From Acidipila sp. (GTDB lineage: Bacteria > Acidobacteriota > Terriglobia > Acidiferrales > UBA7541): a stretch of 64,000 nucleotides of DNA. The notes below the pieces were generated by a model that made no database searches, was not told the DNA's origin, and was given only the letters and a program-made list of their open reading frames with translations. The stretch's first letter is position 1. The number at the start of each line of letters is the position of its first letter. The stretch spans positions 36,526 to 100,525 of the forward strand of contig JAAFGT010000015.1 in assembly GCA_010365215.1 (NCBI GenBank), read 5' to 3'. This document shows, one piece after another, positions 17,324 through 26,215 of this stretch. The translations under genes were made by a program, and so were the position numbers.

Positions 17324-18307
17324 ATGGCTACTATCCCAATCGCACCGGACAGCGCTGGCCCTGCTCTGGCCTCGCGGTCCCTGGCGCGCAGGCTCGTGAG
17401 CGGCGATCAAGTGGCGCACCTGTTCACGCTGATCTTCGCTGCCAGCGTGATCCTCATCACCAGCCTGCTGTTCTACGAGTTGTGGATCAATTCGGCGTTG
17501 TCGCGTGCGAAGTTTGGGTGGGCGTTTTTCTATACGCAAAACTGGGATCCCATCTTCGAACAGTTCGGCGCCCGGCCGTTTATTTACGGCACCCTGGTCA
17601 CTTCGGCGCTCGCGCTTCTGATCGCCGTCCCGTTCGGTTTGGGAGCGGCCATCTTTCTTGCCGAGTTGGCTCCCGCAAAAATCTCGGATGCCCTCACGTT
17701 TGTCATTGAGTTGCTGGCGGCGGTTCCCAGCGTTATCTACGGCCTGCTGGGAATCTTCCTGGTGGTGCCGTTTGTACGGGAAATTCTCGGCCCCGCGCTG
17801 AAAAAAACCTTCGGCTTCACTCCGCTTTTCACTGGACCGGTCTACGGCGTCAGCTACCTGACCGCCGGCCTGGTCCTGGCTATCATGGTCGCGCCTTACA
17901 TAATCAGCGTTTCGCGCGAGGTGCTGATGGCCGTCCCCAACGATCAGCGCGAAGCTGCGCTTTCTCTCGGGTCCACGCGCTGGGAAGCCACCTGGAAAGT
18001 GGTGGTGCCATACGCGCGCACCGGAATCCTGGGTTCTATCTTTCTTGCGCTGGCCCGCGCGCTGGGTGAAACCATGGCCGTCACCATGGTCATCGGCAAC
18101 GTGCCCAAAGTGGATCTATCCCTGCTCGCTCCCGGCTACACCATCGCCGCCGTCATCGCCAATGAATTTTCCGAGGCTGCCGGCAATCTCTACTTCAGTG
18201 CGCTGGTCGAGCTTGGCCTGGTGTTGTTCCTGCTCACCTTTATCCTCAACGGGCTCGCGCGGCTGCTCATTTACGCCACCACCCAGAGGGGCGCGGCTAA
18301 TCCATGA
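17324..18307 (+). CDS. pstC: Phosphate ABC transporter permease PstC
   Basis: 327-residue inner-membrane permease with about six hydrophobic helices and the binding-protein-dependent permease signature (EAALSLGSTRWEATWKVVVPYARTGILGS) that contacts the ATPase. The substrate subgroup is set by ELLAAVPSVIYGLLGIF, typical of PstC. It begins eight bases after pstS and overlaps pstA by ATGA. Confidence 0.95.
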   Translation: MATIPIAPDSAGPALASRSLARRLVSGDQVAHLFTLIFAASVILITSLLFYELWINSALSRAKFGWAFFYTQNWDPIFEQFGARPFIYGTLVTSALALLIAVPFGLGAAIFLAELAPAKISDALTFVIELLAAVPSVIYGLLGIFLVVPFVREILGPALKKTFGFTPLFTGPVYGVSYLTAGLVLAIMVAPYIISVSREVLMAVPNDQREAALSLGSTRWEATWKVVVPYARTGILGSIFLALARALGETMAVTMVIGNVPKVDLSLLAPGYTIAAVIANEFSEAAGNLYFSALVELGLVLFLLTFILNGLARLLIYATTQRGAANP

Positions 18308-19227
18308 GTCATCCGCCCAACAGTCATCCGCCCATCGGGCATCCCCCGATCAGTCATCCCCCGATAAGTCATCCAACGATGACCCTTCGCTTGCGCTGGA
18401 GGAAAGCCGTGAGCGTGGTCATGCTTTCCTTGACCGGCCTCTGCGCTCTGTTGATTATTTCCATCCTGTTTTTTATTCTCGGCTATTTGGTGTGGAACGG
18501 CGGCAAATCGCTCAGTTGGGATTTTTTTACCAGGCTACCGGCGCCCGTGGGCGAGGCCGGCGGCGGGATGGCCAATGCCATCGTAGGCACGCTCAAGCTT
18601 CTGCTCATTGCCTCGCTGATGGGCATTCCCATCGGAGTCATTGGAGGCATCTATCTTTCGGAATACGGCGGCCGGGTCTTTGGCTTCATCGTGCGTTACA
18701 CCACCGACCTGCTGAATGGAGTGCCCTCCATTGTCGTCGGCATCTTCGCTTACAGCCTGATCGTTCTGCACACCAAGCATTTCTCGACGCTGGCCGGGGG
18801 CTTTGCCCTGGGCGTTATGATGATCCCCATCACTCTCCGCAGCACCGAGGATTTCTTGCTCGCCGTCCCGCGCACCCTTCGTGAAGGCGCCATGGCCCTC
18901 GGCGCCAGTAAATGGAAGACCATCACTTCGGTGGTGATTCCGGCGGCCTATCGGGGAATACTGACCGCTGTGCTGCTGGCTCTCGCCCGCGTTTCCGGCG
19001 AAACGGCCCCGCTGCTCTTTACCGCTTTCAGCAATCGCTACTGGAGTCCTGGCTGGAATCAGCCCACCGCCTCCCTTCCGGTAATGATTTATACTTACGC
19101 GATTGCACCGTACGAAGACTGGCACCGCCAGGCCTGGGCCGCGGGAGTCGTACTGCTCGGGCTGGTGCTGGCGGCCAATATTATCGCGCGCACCGTTCTT
19201 TCGCGCGGCATAGCGGTACCGAGGTAA
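18304..19227 (+). CDS. pstA: Phosphate ABC transporter permease PstA with His-Pro repeat N-terminus
   Basis: Six-helix permease partner of PstC, with the loop signature [22 protein letters not shown] and [16 protein letters not shown]. The first 25 codons are five 15-bp tandem units giving [20 protein letters not shown] and SHPTM, a histidine/proline leader not usual in PstA. The start could be the ATG at 18304 (ATGA overlap with pstC) or the ATG at 18379 at the end of the repeats. The first fits operon coupling; the second gives a conventional N-terminus. From 18304 the protein has 307 residues. Confidence 0.9.
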   Translation: MSHPPNSHPPIGHPPISHPPISHPTMTLRLRWRKAVSVVMLSLTGLCALLIISILFFILGYLVWNGGKSLSWDFFTRLPAPVGEAGGGMANAIVGTLKLLLIASLMGIPIGVIGGIYLSEYGGRVFGFIVRYTTDLLNGVPSIVVGIFAYSLIVLHTKHFSTLAGGFALGVMMIPITLRSTEDFLLAVPRTLREGAMALGASKWKTITSVVIPAAYRGILTAVLLALARVSGETAPLLFTAFSNRYWSPGWNQPTASLPVMIYTYAIAPYEDWHRQAWAAGVVLLGLVLAANIIARTVLSRGIAVPR

Positions 19228-19235
19228 GCCCGACC

Positions 19236-20060
19236 GTGGAAATACCCGCGAACGCCGCCGCAACGGCTCGAGTGAAAATCGATATGGGCATCCCCGCTCA
19301 AAATCCGGAACCGCAAACGCCTGCGCGCATCCAGATCGAGGGGCTTAATTTCTTCTACGGAAAAATGCAGGCGCTGCACAACATCAGCCTGGTGATTCCG
19401 GCCAACCGTATCACTGCCTTAATCGGTCCTTCGGGCTGCGGTAAGTCCACGCTGATTCGCACCATCAATCGCATGCACGAAACCGTGCGCATCGCCCGCG
19501 CCGAGGGCACCATTCTGCTGGATAACGAGGATATCTTTCGCCTCGACGTCGTGCGCTTGCGCCGGCGCGTGGGCATGGTCTTCCAGCGCCCCAATCCGTT
19601 TCCCAAGTCCATATTCGAAAATGTAGCCTTCGGCCTGCGCGTGAATGGCTTCAAAGGTTCTCTCTCCGAGGCCGTGGAGCGCAGCTTGCGCCGCGCCGCT
19701 TTATGGGATGAGGTGAAGGACAAGCTGCACAAGTCCGCCTACGAGCTTTCCGGCGGCCAGCAGCAGCGGCTGTGCATTGCGCGCGCCTTGGCCGTCGATC
19801 CCGAGGTGCTGCTGCTCGATGAGCCCTGCTCGGCCCTCGATCCGGTCACCACCGCCAAGATCGAGGAGCTGCTCTTCAACCTCAAAGAATATTGCACCAT
19901 GGTCATCGTCACGCATAATATGCAGCAGGCCGCTCGTTCCAGCGACTTCACCGCTTTTATGCTGGATGGCCGCGTGGTGGAATACCAGCCCACGGCGCGA
20001 CTCTTTACCAATCCCTCCGATCCGCGCACCGAGGCTTATCTCACCGGGCGTTTCGGTTAG
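19236..20060 (+). CDS. pstB: Phosphate ABC transporter ATPase PstB
   Basis: 274 residues from the GTG at 19236, eight bases after pstA; an ATG at 19284 is an alternative. ABC ATPase motifs: Walker [11 protein letters not shown]-loop in [17 protein letters not shown], signature LSGGQQQR, Walker [14 protein letters not shown] and switch His in IVTHNMQQA. The sequences RTINRMHE and FQRPNPFP are typical of PstB. It drives phosphate uptake through PstCA and takes part in PhoR control. The frame stays open far upstream inside pstA, but that part is a shadow. Confidence 0.95.
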   Translation: MEIPANAAATARVKIDMGIPAQNPEPQTPARIQIEGLNFFYGKMQALHNISLVIPANRITALIGPSGCGKSTLIRTINRMHETVRIARAEGTILLDNEDIFRLDVVRLRRRVGMVFQRPNPFPKSIFENVAFGLRVNGFKGSLSEAVERSLRRAALWDEVKDKLHKSAYELSGGQQQRLCIARALAVDPEVLLLDEPCSALDPVTTAKIEELLFNLKEYCTMVIVTHNMQQAARSSDFTAFMLDGRVVEYQPTARLFTNPSDPRTEAYLTGRFG

Positions 20061-20070
20061 GAGCACAGCA

Positions 20071-20736
20071 ATGGAGCGTCATTTCGAAAAAGGTCTCGAG
20101 CAAGTCAAGGAGCGGCTGGTCTGGATGGGCAGCCTGGCGGAGCGCGCCGTCCATCAGGCGGTGCAAGCGGTTCTCGACAGCAACGCGGAAATCGCTCAGC
20201 GCGTGCTCGACGAAGAAAATGCCATCAATGAAATGCAGATCGAGATCGACGAGCAGGTCATGAAGATGCTCGCTCTGCAGCAGCTCACCGCCGGCGACCT
20301 GCGCTTTATGCTCGGTGTGGCGCGCATCAATAGCGACCTCGAGCGCATCGGCGACCAGGCCGTCAACATCGCGCAGTCCGCGCAGCGTGTTCTTCGCCAT
20401 CCGCGTGTGAAGCCCTACGTCGATCTGCCCAGAATGAGCGAGATCGCCGAAGAGATGGTCCGCGACAGTCTGAACGCCGTGGTCCACAAGGACGTCGAGC
20501 TGGCCCGCAGGGTGCTCGACCGCGACGATATCGTCGATTCGCTCCGCGACCAGGTCTTCCGCGAGCTGCTCACCTACATGATGGAAAATTCCGCCGTCGT
20601 CTATCCGGCTTTCGAGTTGATTCTGGTGGCCAAGAATCTCGAGCGCATCGCCGACCACGCCACCAACATCGCCGAAGACGTCATCTACATCGTCGCCGGC
20701 CGCGATGTGCGCCACCCCGCACTCGACCGCAGATAG
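20071..20736 (+). CDS. phoU: Phosphate signalling protein PhoU
   Basis: 221 residues from the ATG at 20071, 10 bases after pstB, with GAGCA upstream. Two tandem three-helix repeats carry the metal-binding motifs (LERIGDQAVNIAQSA and LERIADHATNIAEDVIYIV). PhoU links the Pst transporter to PhoR and represses the regulon when phosphate is plentiful. It closes the phoBR-pstSCAB-phoU block. Confidence 0.95.
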   Translation: MERHFEKGLEQVKERLVWMGSLAERAVHQAVQAVLDSNAEIAQRVLDEENAINEMQIEIDEQVMKMLALQQLTAGDLRFMLGVARINSDLERIGDQAVNIAQSAQRVLRHPRVKPYVDLPRMSEIAEEMVRDSLNAVVHKDVELARRVLDRDDIVDSLRDQVFRELLTYMMENSAVVYPAFELILVAKNLERIADHATNIAEDVIYIVAGRDVRHPALDRR

Positions 20737-20829
20737 CCCGCGTGGCCCGCTGAAATTCCTCTATTTTCTTTCTTTAACCAAGAGAGCCGAAGAACCGCAC
20801 CTTAAAACCGAAGGGTCTGGGTCTGTTCG

Positions 20830-21771
20830 TTAAGGTGACGCGCTGCGCTTAAAAATGACCTCTATGGTCAGGCGGGACGATATAGGGGTCCCGTCGGGGA
20901 GATGCGCAGGGAGCAGCCGCCATCTTTGTATCAGTTCGGCGGAGTTTTCATCCAAGCTGTATCCGCCAGACTTGATGAGACATAGATCGGCAACGCGGCC
21001 GTCGGTGCGCACGGTGACGCGAAGCTTGACGTTGGCGTAAGTAATCTTTTCCCGTTCCGCCTCCGGAGGAAACTGCGGGTATGGACAGAATTGGCAGCTG
21101 GGCGATGTCACTCCTCCAACTCCGGCGAGATAGACGCCGGTTTGGGGATCACGAACCGGAGAGTCCTGTAACGTCTGCACAACGTGCGGAACCGCAATCT
21201 TGGTTTTGAATGTCGCTATTTTCTCACCGGAGACTTTTATTACCATCAGCGATAATTCAACAGAATCCCCAGATATCTTAAATATTCCGTTCACTATTGC
21301 TTGAACCCCCGAGGCATACGCAATGGCCCTGAAAGCATCCGGGTCTTCGATGTCGATGGCCATCCAGTTTTTGTCTTGCAACGCTTTAACGAGGCGAGCG
21401 TTTTCGTAGACCTGAATATTGGCTGCAGATTTGGTCAAGGCCAGAGCGAATGCCTTGGACAACTCCAAACTGAGATTGTGTGACTCAAATAGTTTTTGTC
21501 CTGCGAAGTGGTTCACTGCAACGATTTTCACGCTGGAGTTATTGAGTTTTTCCACTATGAGAGTCGCGAGTGCGTCCAGGCCTTGGATTTCCGTTCCTGT
21601 AGGCGTGGCACCAGCTTGTGGCGAGGTTTCTGCGGGCGTTCGGATGGATACTGCCGAAAGAGAGGCAATGGTAAGAACGAGCAGAGAAATGGTTTGGCCA
21701 CGGCGAAATAGCTGAGATTTATTCCTGGCAAATCGTCCTAGCAAGTTAACAGTTGATGTCCACAATATCAT
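20830..21771 (-). CDS. Exported protein with FlgO-like region and C-terminal TonB_C domain
   Basis: 313 residues from the ATG at 21771; an upstream extension to 21843 would run through a dispersed repeat and is rejected. After an N-terminal hydrophobic segment (TISLLVLTIASLSAV), a region beginning LIVEKLNNSSVKIVAVNHFAGQ and containing VYENARLVKALQDKNW resembles FlgO/CsgG-type lipoprotein domains. A CPYPQFPPEAEREKI segment leads to a TonB C-terminal fold (ANVKLRVTVRTDGRVADLCLI ... IQRWRLLPA). It stands alone among REP-like repeats. Its role is unknown; many soil bacteria carry such TonB_C proteins without linked ExbBD. Confidence 0.7.
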   Translation of the reverse strand: MILWTSTVNLLGRFARNKSQLFRRGQTISLLVLTIASLSAVSIRTPAETSPQAGATPTGTEIQGLDALATLIVEKLNNSSVKIVAVNHFAGQKLFESHNLSLELSKAFALALTKSAANIQVYENARLVKALQDKNWMAIDIEDPDAFRAIAYASGVQAIVNGIFKISGDSVELSLMVIKVSGEKIATFKTKIAVPHVVQTLQDSPVRDPQTGVYLAGVGGVTSPSCQFCPYPQFPPEAEREKITYANVKLRVTVRTDGRVADLCLIKSGGYSLDENSAELIQRWRLLPAHLPDGTPISSRLTIEVIFKRSASP

Positions 21772-21796
21772 CTGAAATTTTCGTATTGATAAACCT

Positions 21797-21983
21797 GGCG
21801 GGTGGCCCACTAAATTTTCTTTTGTTTCTTGAGAACGGCGCACGGGAAGAGTGTATCACCGCGGTACGTACCTGTGATGAGGTGGGTGCCGCACGCTTTG
21901 GTTTTTAAAGGGTGCGGTTCTTTCTGGAAACCGGTGAAGCATCCGTGGGATTGGCAGTGGAGCAGTTGGTCGTTCTATGAAGC
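21797..21983. repeat. Dispersed repeat, copy 1 (about 187 bp)
   Basis: Shares almost its whole length with 22741-22932, starting GGCGGGTGGCCCAC and ending TTGGTCGTTCTATGA. A short variable patch follows TACGTACCT. It contains a hairpin (21889-21917) and the start of a transposase-tail remnant. It overlaps the upstream side of the FlgO/TonB_C gene. Confidence 0.85.
21889..21917. repeat. REP-like palindrome (in copy 1)
   Basis: Arms CCGCACGCTTT and AAAGGGTGCGG around a seven-base loop; one mismatch in an 11-bp stem. The core GAACCGCACCC appears on the opposite strand, oriented against the palindrome at 22066. Confidence 0.7.
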
Positions 21984-22024
21984 CGGGGAAGGCGGGGCTC
22001 GTGAAGATTGACCCGGTGGACTAG
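21924..22024 (+). pseudogene. RAYT-like transposase C-terminal remnant 1
   Basis: Translates as KPVKHPWDWQWSSWSFYEAGEG and then, after a one-base shift at a GGGG run, as GLVKIDPVD followed by a stop. This resembles the end of REP-associated tyrosine transposases (NPVK...W-WSS-FY...G...ID). No catalytic His-x-His or Tyr region is left. It is flanked by REP-like palindromes at 21889 and 22066. Confidence 0.55.
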
Positions 22025-22065
22025 GAGCCTGGTTCGGAAAGAGTCAAACCAAGAGAGCCGAAGAA

Positions 22066-22105
22066 CCGCACCCTTTGCATAAATCTAAACCGCAAAGGGA
22101 TGCGG
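22066..22105. repeat. REP-like palindrome 2
   Basis: CCGCACCCTTTGC pairs with GCAAAGGGATGCGG with one bulged base around a 13-base loop. It is preceded by AAGAGAGCCGAAGAA, and the same unit recurs at 22334. A half-copy of the leader and left arm also occurs at 20785-20806 after phoU. Confidence 0.75.
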
Positions 22106-22195
22106 CACCCGCCGTGGAGAACGCCTCACGAAGGTTCGACCAAAGGTGCCCCAATAATTGTCGCTGCTATTGCCGCTTAAGGATGCCCCACCCGC

Positions 22196-22255
22196 CAGTT
22201 GGTCGTTCTATGACGGGGAGAGGCGGGGCTGGTGGCGATTGATCCGGTGGAGTAG
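22196..22255 (+). pseudogene. RAYT-like transposase C-terminal remnant 2
   Basis: A shorter, further decayed version of the tail at 21924. One frame reads SWSFYD and another then reads RGEAGLVAIDPVE before a stop, so at least one frameshift separates them. The match to the first remnant begins at CAGTTGGTCGTTCTATGA. Confidence 0.5.
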
Positions 22256-22333
22256 GACAGTTGGAGCTGTAGTGGCGGGCTGGCGAACAGGAAACACATC
22301 TCGTTGCGGCTTTATTGAAAAAGAGCCGAAGAA

Positions 22334-22373
22334 CCGCACCCTTTGCATAAATCTAAACCGCAAAGGGCTGCGG
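22334..22373. repeat. REP-like palindrome 3
   Basis: Near-identical to the palindrome at 22066 (CCGCACCCTTTGC ... GCAAAGGGCTGCGG, same 13-base loop, leader GAGCCGAAGAA). It differs at one base in the right arm and lies 268 bases downstream of that copy. Confidence 0.75.
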
Positions 22374-22482
22374 CACCCAAAAACTTAGCCCCCCTTCAGG
22401 GTGACCAAAGGGATGTCCTAATGGTTCATCTCTGTGCCACCCGCCCTCTTGCTCTGTCGGTATCGCCACCAGGCTACGAACC

Positions 22483-22725
22483 CTACACCATTGCCCAGAC
22501 GCTGATCATTGAAAACAACAGAGGCTTTGGCCAGTGCATGTCTCCCGCAAGTAGCATTACGTAGCACATCCCTAGCGCGAAGATGAAGCTGTAGAGGAGG
22601 ATCTTGTTTTGGGAGGGCCTGAGCGGACGGCCTAAATTGAGCGAGCGCATGTATGACCACAGGAGAGCTAGGAAAATCAGCGCAAGTCCGGTCATTATAC
22701 CGAAGTCTGTTAGCCCTGATGTCAT
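22483..22725 (-). CDS. Small two-helix membrane protein, unknown function
   Basis: 80 residues from the ATG at 22725. Two hydrophobic helices (about 9-26 and 43-60) are separated by a basic loop (SLNLGRPLRPSQNK). No family was recognised and no clear ribosome-binding site is present. The longer reading back to 22890 runs through repeat copy 2 and is not credible. It is the best coding candidate in this stretch but could be spurious. Confidence 0.4.
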   Translation of the reverse strand: MTSGLTDFGIMTGLALIFLALLWSYMRSLNLGRPLRPSQNKILLYSFIFALGMCYVMLLAGDMHWPKPLLFSMISVWAMV

Positions 22726-22740
22726 TGGTGACACGCGATA

Positions 22741-22932
22741 GGCGGGTGGCCCACTAAATTTTCTTTTGTTTCTTGAGAACGGCGCACGGGAAGAGTGTAT
22801 CACCGCGCTACGTACCTCCGAGTGAAGAGGTGGGTGCCGCACCCTTTGGTTTTTAAAGGGTGCGGTTCTTTCTGGAAGCCGGTGAAGCATCCGTGGGATT
22901 GGCAGCAGGGCGGTTGGTCGTTCTATGAGGCC
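22741..22932. repeat. Dispersed repeat, copy 2 (about 190 bp)
   Basis: Second copy of the repeat at 21797, in the same orientation 944 bp downstream. It includes a perfect palindrome (22837-22865) and another transposase-tail fragment (KPVKHPWDWQ...GWSFYEA) that breaks off after TTCTATGAGGC. Confidence 0.85.
22837..22865. repeat. REP-like palindrome 4, perfect 11-bp stem
   Basis: CCGCACCCTTT, a seven-base loop (GGTTTTT), then AAAGGGTGCGG. This is the least degenerate palindrome of the set and may represent the ancestral element. Confidence 0.8.
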
Positions 22933-22965
22933 TCAAGGCTCGGCCACCCCCCATCCGATCTCGGA

Positions 22966-23298
22966 TTACGGAACGAGGCTCGTGAATGTCCGTGTGTCTG
23001 AATCGTTTTTGGATACCTTCAGACGGGGCGGAAATAAGAGCATGCCGAACAGAGTGACTAATATCCAGGCCGGGACCCATCCCAGCAAGCTTAGCCAGAA
23101 CAGAACATCTCCTCGAAAACCGATAAGCAGCGAAGCGGCCACGGAGATTGCTAACGCTCCCCAGTACTCGGTTAGAAGGTAGAGGTAGGCGCGCCGAACA
23201 CGAAGCCACTGTCCACATCCAGGGCATCGGAACGAATCAGCAAAGCTGATTCGAAGATACGGTATTGCCACTTCGCAGTGCGGACACGTGGGCATCAT
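22966..23298 (-). CDS. Small zinc-ribbon membrane protein
   Basis: 110 residues from the first of two adjacent ATG codons at 23298, with GAGGAG about 11 bases upstream. The N-terminus has two CxxC pairs (CPHC and CPGC, 16 residues between them) forming a likely zinc ribbon. Two transmembrane helices follow (about 45-62 and 68-90). A cytoplasmic zinc ribbon fused to a membrane hairpin is a common architecture of unknown function. It sits between the repeat region and aconitase. Confidence 0.6.
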   Translation of the reverse strand: MMPTCPHCEVAIPYLRISFADSFRCPGCGQWLRVRRAYLYLLTEYWGALAISVAASLLIGFRGDVLFWLSLLGWVPAWILVTLFGMLLFPPRLKVSKNDSDTRTFTSLVP

Positions 23299-23397
23299 GG
23301 CATAAGCCGCTCCTCGACATGGTGGCGAGCGCACGCTAAATGCCGCACCCTAAGAATCCCCGCGTTTCCCGCGACTTCCGTCCGCCCCCCCGGAGTG

Positions 23398-26070
23398 TTA
23401 CAGCATCTGCCGCAGCACGTACGGCAGAATGCCGCCGTGACGGAAATACTCTACTTCCTCGGGCGTGTCGATTCGCGCCGTCGCTTGGAAAGTTTTTGCC
23501 CCACCGGCGTCGTCTACCGCGCGCACGGTCACCAGTTTGCGCGGCGCCAGCCCGGACGCGAATCCGCTGATGTCGTACTGCTCGAAGCCCGTGAGCCCCA
23601 GCGTTTCCCGCGACTCGCCATTCTGAAATTCCAGCGGCAGCACGCCCATGCCCACCAGGTTCGAGCGATGGATACGTTCAAAGCTCTCCGCCAGCACGGC
23701 GCGAACTCCCAGCAGCAGCGTGCCCTTGGCCGCCCAATCGCGTGAGGAGCCGGAGCCATACTCTTTGCCGCCAATCACCAGCAGCGGCGTTTTCGCGCGT
23801 TTATATTTCATCGCCGCGTCGTAGATGGTCATCTTCTGGTGCCCGGGCAGCCATACCGTCCAGCCGCCTTCGGTCTCCGGCGCCATCTGGTTGCGCAGCC
23901 GGACGTTGGCAAACGTGCCGCGCATCATCACTTCGTGATTTCCGCGCCGCGCTCCGTAGGAATTAAAATCCACCGGTTTTACGCCCAGCTCCATCAGGTA
24001 TTTTCCCGCGGGCCCGTCCGCGGCGATGTTGCCCGCCGGCGAAATGTGGTCTGTGGTCACGCTGTCGCCCAGCACCGCCAGCACGCGCGCTCCTCGTACG
24101 TCTTCCACCGTGGCCGGAACTCGCGTCATGTCTTCGAAGAACGGCGGATTCTTGATGTACGTCGATTTCTCGTCCCACGCGTAAAGATCGCCTTCCGGGA
24201 TCGGCAGTTTCCGCCACTGCTCGTTGCCGGTAAACACGTCGGCGTATTCTTTTTGAAACATGGCGGAAGTTACCGCCGCTCGCACCACCCCGGCAATCTC
24301 CTGCGGCGTAGGCCAGATTTCCCGCAAGAACACAGGCTTGCCGGCTTGGTCATTGCCCAGCGGCTCAGTAGCCATATCCATGTCCATACGCCCGGCGAGG
24401 GCGTACGCCACCACCAGCAGCGGCGAAGCCAGATAATTCGCGCGCACCAGCGGATTGATGCGGCCCTCGAAATTTCGATTCCCACTCAGCACCGAGACGG
24501 CCACCAGGTGGTTGTCCTTGATGGCCTCGGCGATCGGCTCCGGCAGCGGTCCGCTGTTGCCGATGCACGTGGTGCATCCGTAGGCCACTAAATTAAATCG
24601 CAACGCGTTTAAATAGGGAGTCAATCCGGCGGCATCGAGATAATCGGTAACCACTTTCGAGCCGGGCGCGAGGCTGGTCTTTACCCACGGCTTGCTGGTG
24701 AGCCCGCGCTCCACGGCCTTTTTCGCCACCAGCCCCGCGCCGATCATCAGCGTGGGGTTCGACGTGTTCGTGCAGCTGGTGATTGCCGCAATCACGACGC
24801 TGCCATGGCCGATCTCGTAGTGATCGCCGTTTGATTTCACCGCCACGTGCACTGCCGGCTTGCCTTCCATGGAAGTCAAAAACGCGGCCTTCGCTGTCCG
24901 CAGCGGCACGCGGTCTTGCGGACGCTTGGGCCCGGCGATGGTCGGTTCCACCTCGGCAAGATTCAGTTCCAGGGTATCGGTGAACACCGGATCGGGCGTT
25001 TGATCGGTGCGAAAAATGCCCTGCTCTTTGGTGTAGGCCTCCACCAGTGTCACCAAAAATTCGTCGCGTCCACTGAAGCGCAGATAAGCCAGCGTCTCCG
25101 CGTCCACCGGGAAGAAACCCATGGTCGCGCCATATTCCGGAGACATATTGGCGATCACCGCGCGGTCGGGAAGACTTAGGCTGCTGAGTCCCGTGCCGTA
25201 GAACTCCACGAATTTTCCAACCACGCCTTTCTTGCGCAGCATCTGCGTAACCGTAAGCACCAGGTCGGTGGCCGTGGCGCCCTCCGGCAGCCGCCCGTGC
25301 AGCTTGAAACCCACCACTTCCGGAATCAGCATGGAAAACGGCTGGCCCAGCATGGCCGCTTCGGCCTCGATGCCGCCCACGCCCCAGCCGAATACGCCCA
25401 GCGCGTTGATCATCGTGGTGTGCGAGTCCGTGCCCACCAGCGAATCCGGAAAAGCCACGGTGACCGCGCCTCGCTGCTTGGTGAAAACCACTCGGCCAAG
25501 GTATTCCAGGTTGATCTGGTGGCAGATGCCCGTATCCGGAGGCACCACCTTGAAATCGAGAAACGCTTTCTGGCCCCAACGCAGGAACGCGTACCGCTCC
25601 AGATTGCGCTGCATCTCGATTTCCGCGTTCAGCAGAAACGATTGTCCTGTGCCGAAATTATCCACCTGCACGGAATGATCGATCACCAGGTCAGCCGGAA
25701 GCAGCGGATTGATTTTCCTGGGATCGCCGCCCAGCCGCTTCATCGCGTCGCGCATCGCCGCAAGGTCGACCACCGCCGGCACGCCCGTGAAATCCTGCAT
25801 CAGCACGCGCGCCGGCATGAAGGCCACTTCCTTTCGCAGCGGCTCAGCCGGATTCCAGTTCGCCAGCGTTTCAATATCGCCGCGCTTGACGAAGCGTCCG
25901 TCTTCATTGCGCAGAAGATTTTCCAGCAGCACCTTCAGCGAAAAGGGAAGCCGCGAAGCAGTGCCGATGCCTTGCTTCTCCAGCTCCGCCAGGCGGAAAA
26001 TTTCATAACTGCGGCCGCCGGCCGCGAGCGTGCTGCGCGTGCCAAAGCTGTTCTGGGAGTCGGGGGGCAT
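23398..26070 (-). CDS. acnA: Aconitate hydratase AcnA
   Basis: 890 residues, normal for AcnA, from the ATG at 26070. It interconverts citrate and isocitrate in the TCA cycle using a [4Fe-4S] cluster. Cluster cysteines are visible in [10 protein letters not shown] and [12 protein letters not shown]. Other conserved blocks are [46 protein letters not shown] and [14 protein letters not shown]. It is divergent from the radical SAM gene. Confidence 0.97.
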   Translation of the reverse strand: MPPDSQNSFGTRSTLAAGGRSYEIFRLAELEKQGIGTASRLPFSLKVLLENLLRNEDGRFVKRGDIETLANWNPAEPLRKEVAFMPARVLMQDFTGVPAVVDLAAMRDAMKRLGGDPRKINPLLPADLVIDHSVQVDNFGTGQSFLLNAEIEMQRNLERYAFLRWGQKAFLDFKVVPPDTGICHQINLEYLGRVVFTKQRGAVTVAFPDSLVGTDSHTTMINALGVFGWGVGGIEAEAAMLGQPFSMLIPEVVGFKLHGRLPEGATATDLVLTVTQMLRKKGVVGKFVEFYGTGLSSLSLPDRAVIANMSPEYGATMGFFPVDAETLAYLRFSGRDEFLVTLVEAYTKEQGIFRTDQTPDPVFTDTLELNLAEVEPTIAGPKRPQDRVPLRTAKAAFLTSMEGKPAVHVAVKSNGDHYEIGHGSVVIAAITSCTNTSNPTLMIGAGLVAKKAVERGLTSKPWVKTSLAPGSKVVTDYLDAAGLTPYLNALRFNLVAYGCTTCIGNSGPLPEPIAEAIKDNHLVAVSVLSGNRNFEGRINPLVRANYLASPLLVVAYALAGRMDMDMATEPLGNDQAGKPVFLREIWPTPQEIAGVVRAAVTSAMFQKEYADVFTGNEQWRKLPIPEGDLYAWDEKSTYIKNPPFFEDMTRVPATVEDVRGARVLAVLGDSVTTDHISPAGNIAADGPAGKYLMELGVKPVDFNSYGARRGNHEVMMRGTFANVRLRNQMAPETEGGWTVWLPGHQKMTIYDAAMKYKRAKTPLLVIGGKEYGSGSSRDWAAKGTLLLGVRAVLAESFERIHRSNLVGMGVLPLEFQNGESRETLGLTGFEQYDISGFASGLAPRKLVTVRAVDDAGGAKTFQATARIDTPEEVEYFRHGGILPYVLRQML

Positions 26071-26163
26071 GGAGTGATGTCCTCTTGTGATTTGGTCAGC
26101 GCCTATTCTAGCGCATTCCGTTTGCGCCCTCGGCACATTTTGCGCCGTTCGTTTACGGCGCGA

Positions 26164-26193
26164 TTGGCTCACCTGCTCGTCACATGCGATAAT
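26164..26193 (+). promoter_or_regulatory. Likely sigma-70-type promoter of the radical SAM gene
   Basis: TTGGCT (26164) and GATAAT (26188) separated by 18 bases, with an upstream TG (TGCGATAAT) as in extended -10 promoters. Transcription would begin near 26200, shortly before the TTG start at 26216. It lies in the divergent gap after acnA. Confidence 0.45.
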
Positions 26194-26215
26194 TAAATCT
26201 CTGCGCGAGAATCCA

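Larger units (their letters stand above)
21844..22482. other. Gene-poor repeat region
   Basis: More than 600 bp with no intact gene. It holds two transposase-tail remnants and three palindromes, described separately, with unassigned sequence between them. ORFs here are short, run through the hairpins and have no family resemblance apart from the transposase tail. Confidence 0.6.

Noticed and set aside
18912..19235. Long N-terminal extension of pstB inside pstA
   Set aside because: The residues are a shadow frame of pstA; PstB homology begins after 19284 and a GTG start lies at 19236.
21772..21843. N-terminal extension of the FlgO/TonB_C gene
   Set aside because: The extra codons lie in a dispersed repeat also found at 22741, where no such gene follows.
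22158..22388. 76-codon ORF in the repeat region
   Set aside because: It reads through a REP palindrome and a frameshifted transposase remnant, so it is not a gene.
21797..22932. Possible CRISPR array from repeated hairpin units
   Set aside because: Spacing is irregular, unit lengths vary, copies differ, and no cas gene is present; REP-like repeats explain it.
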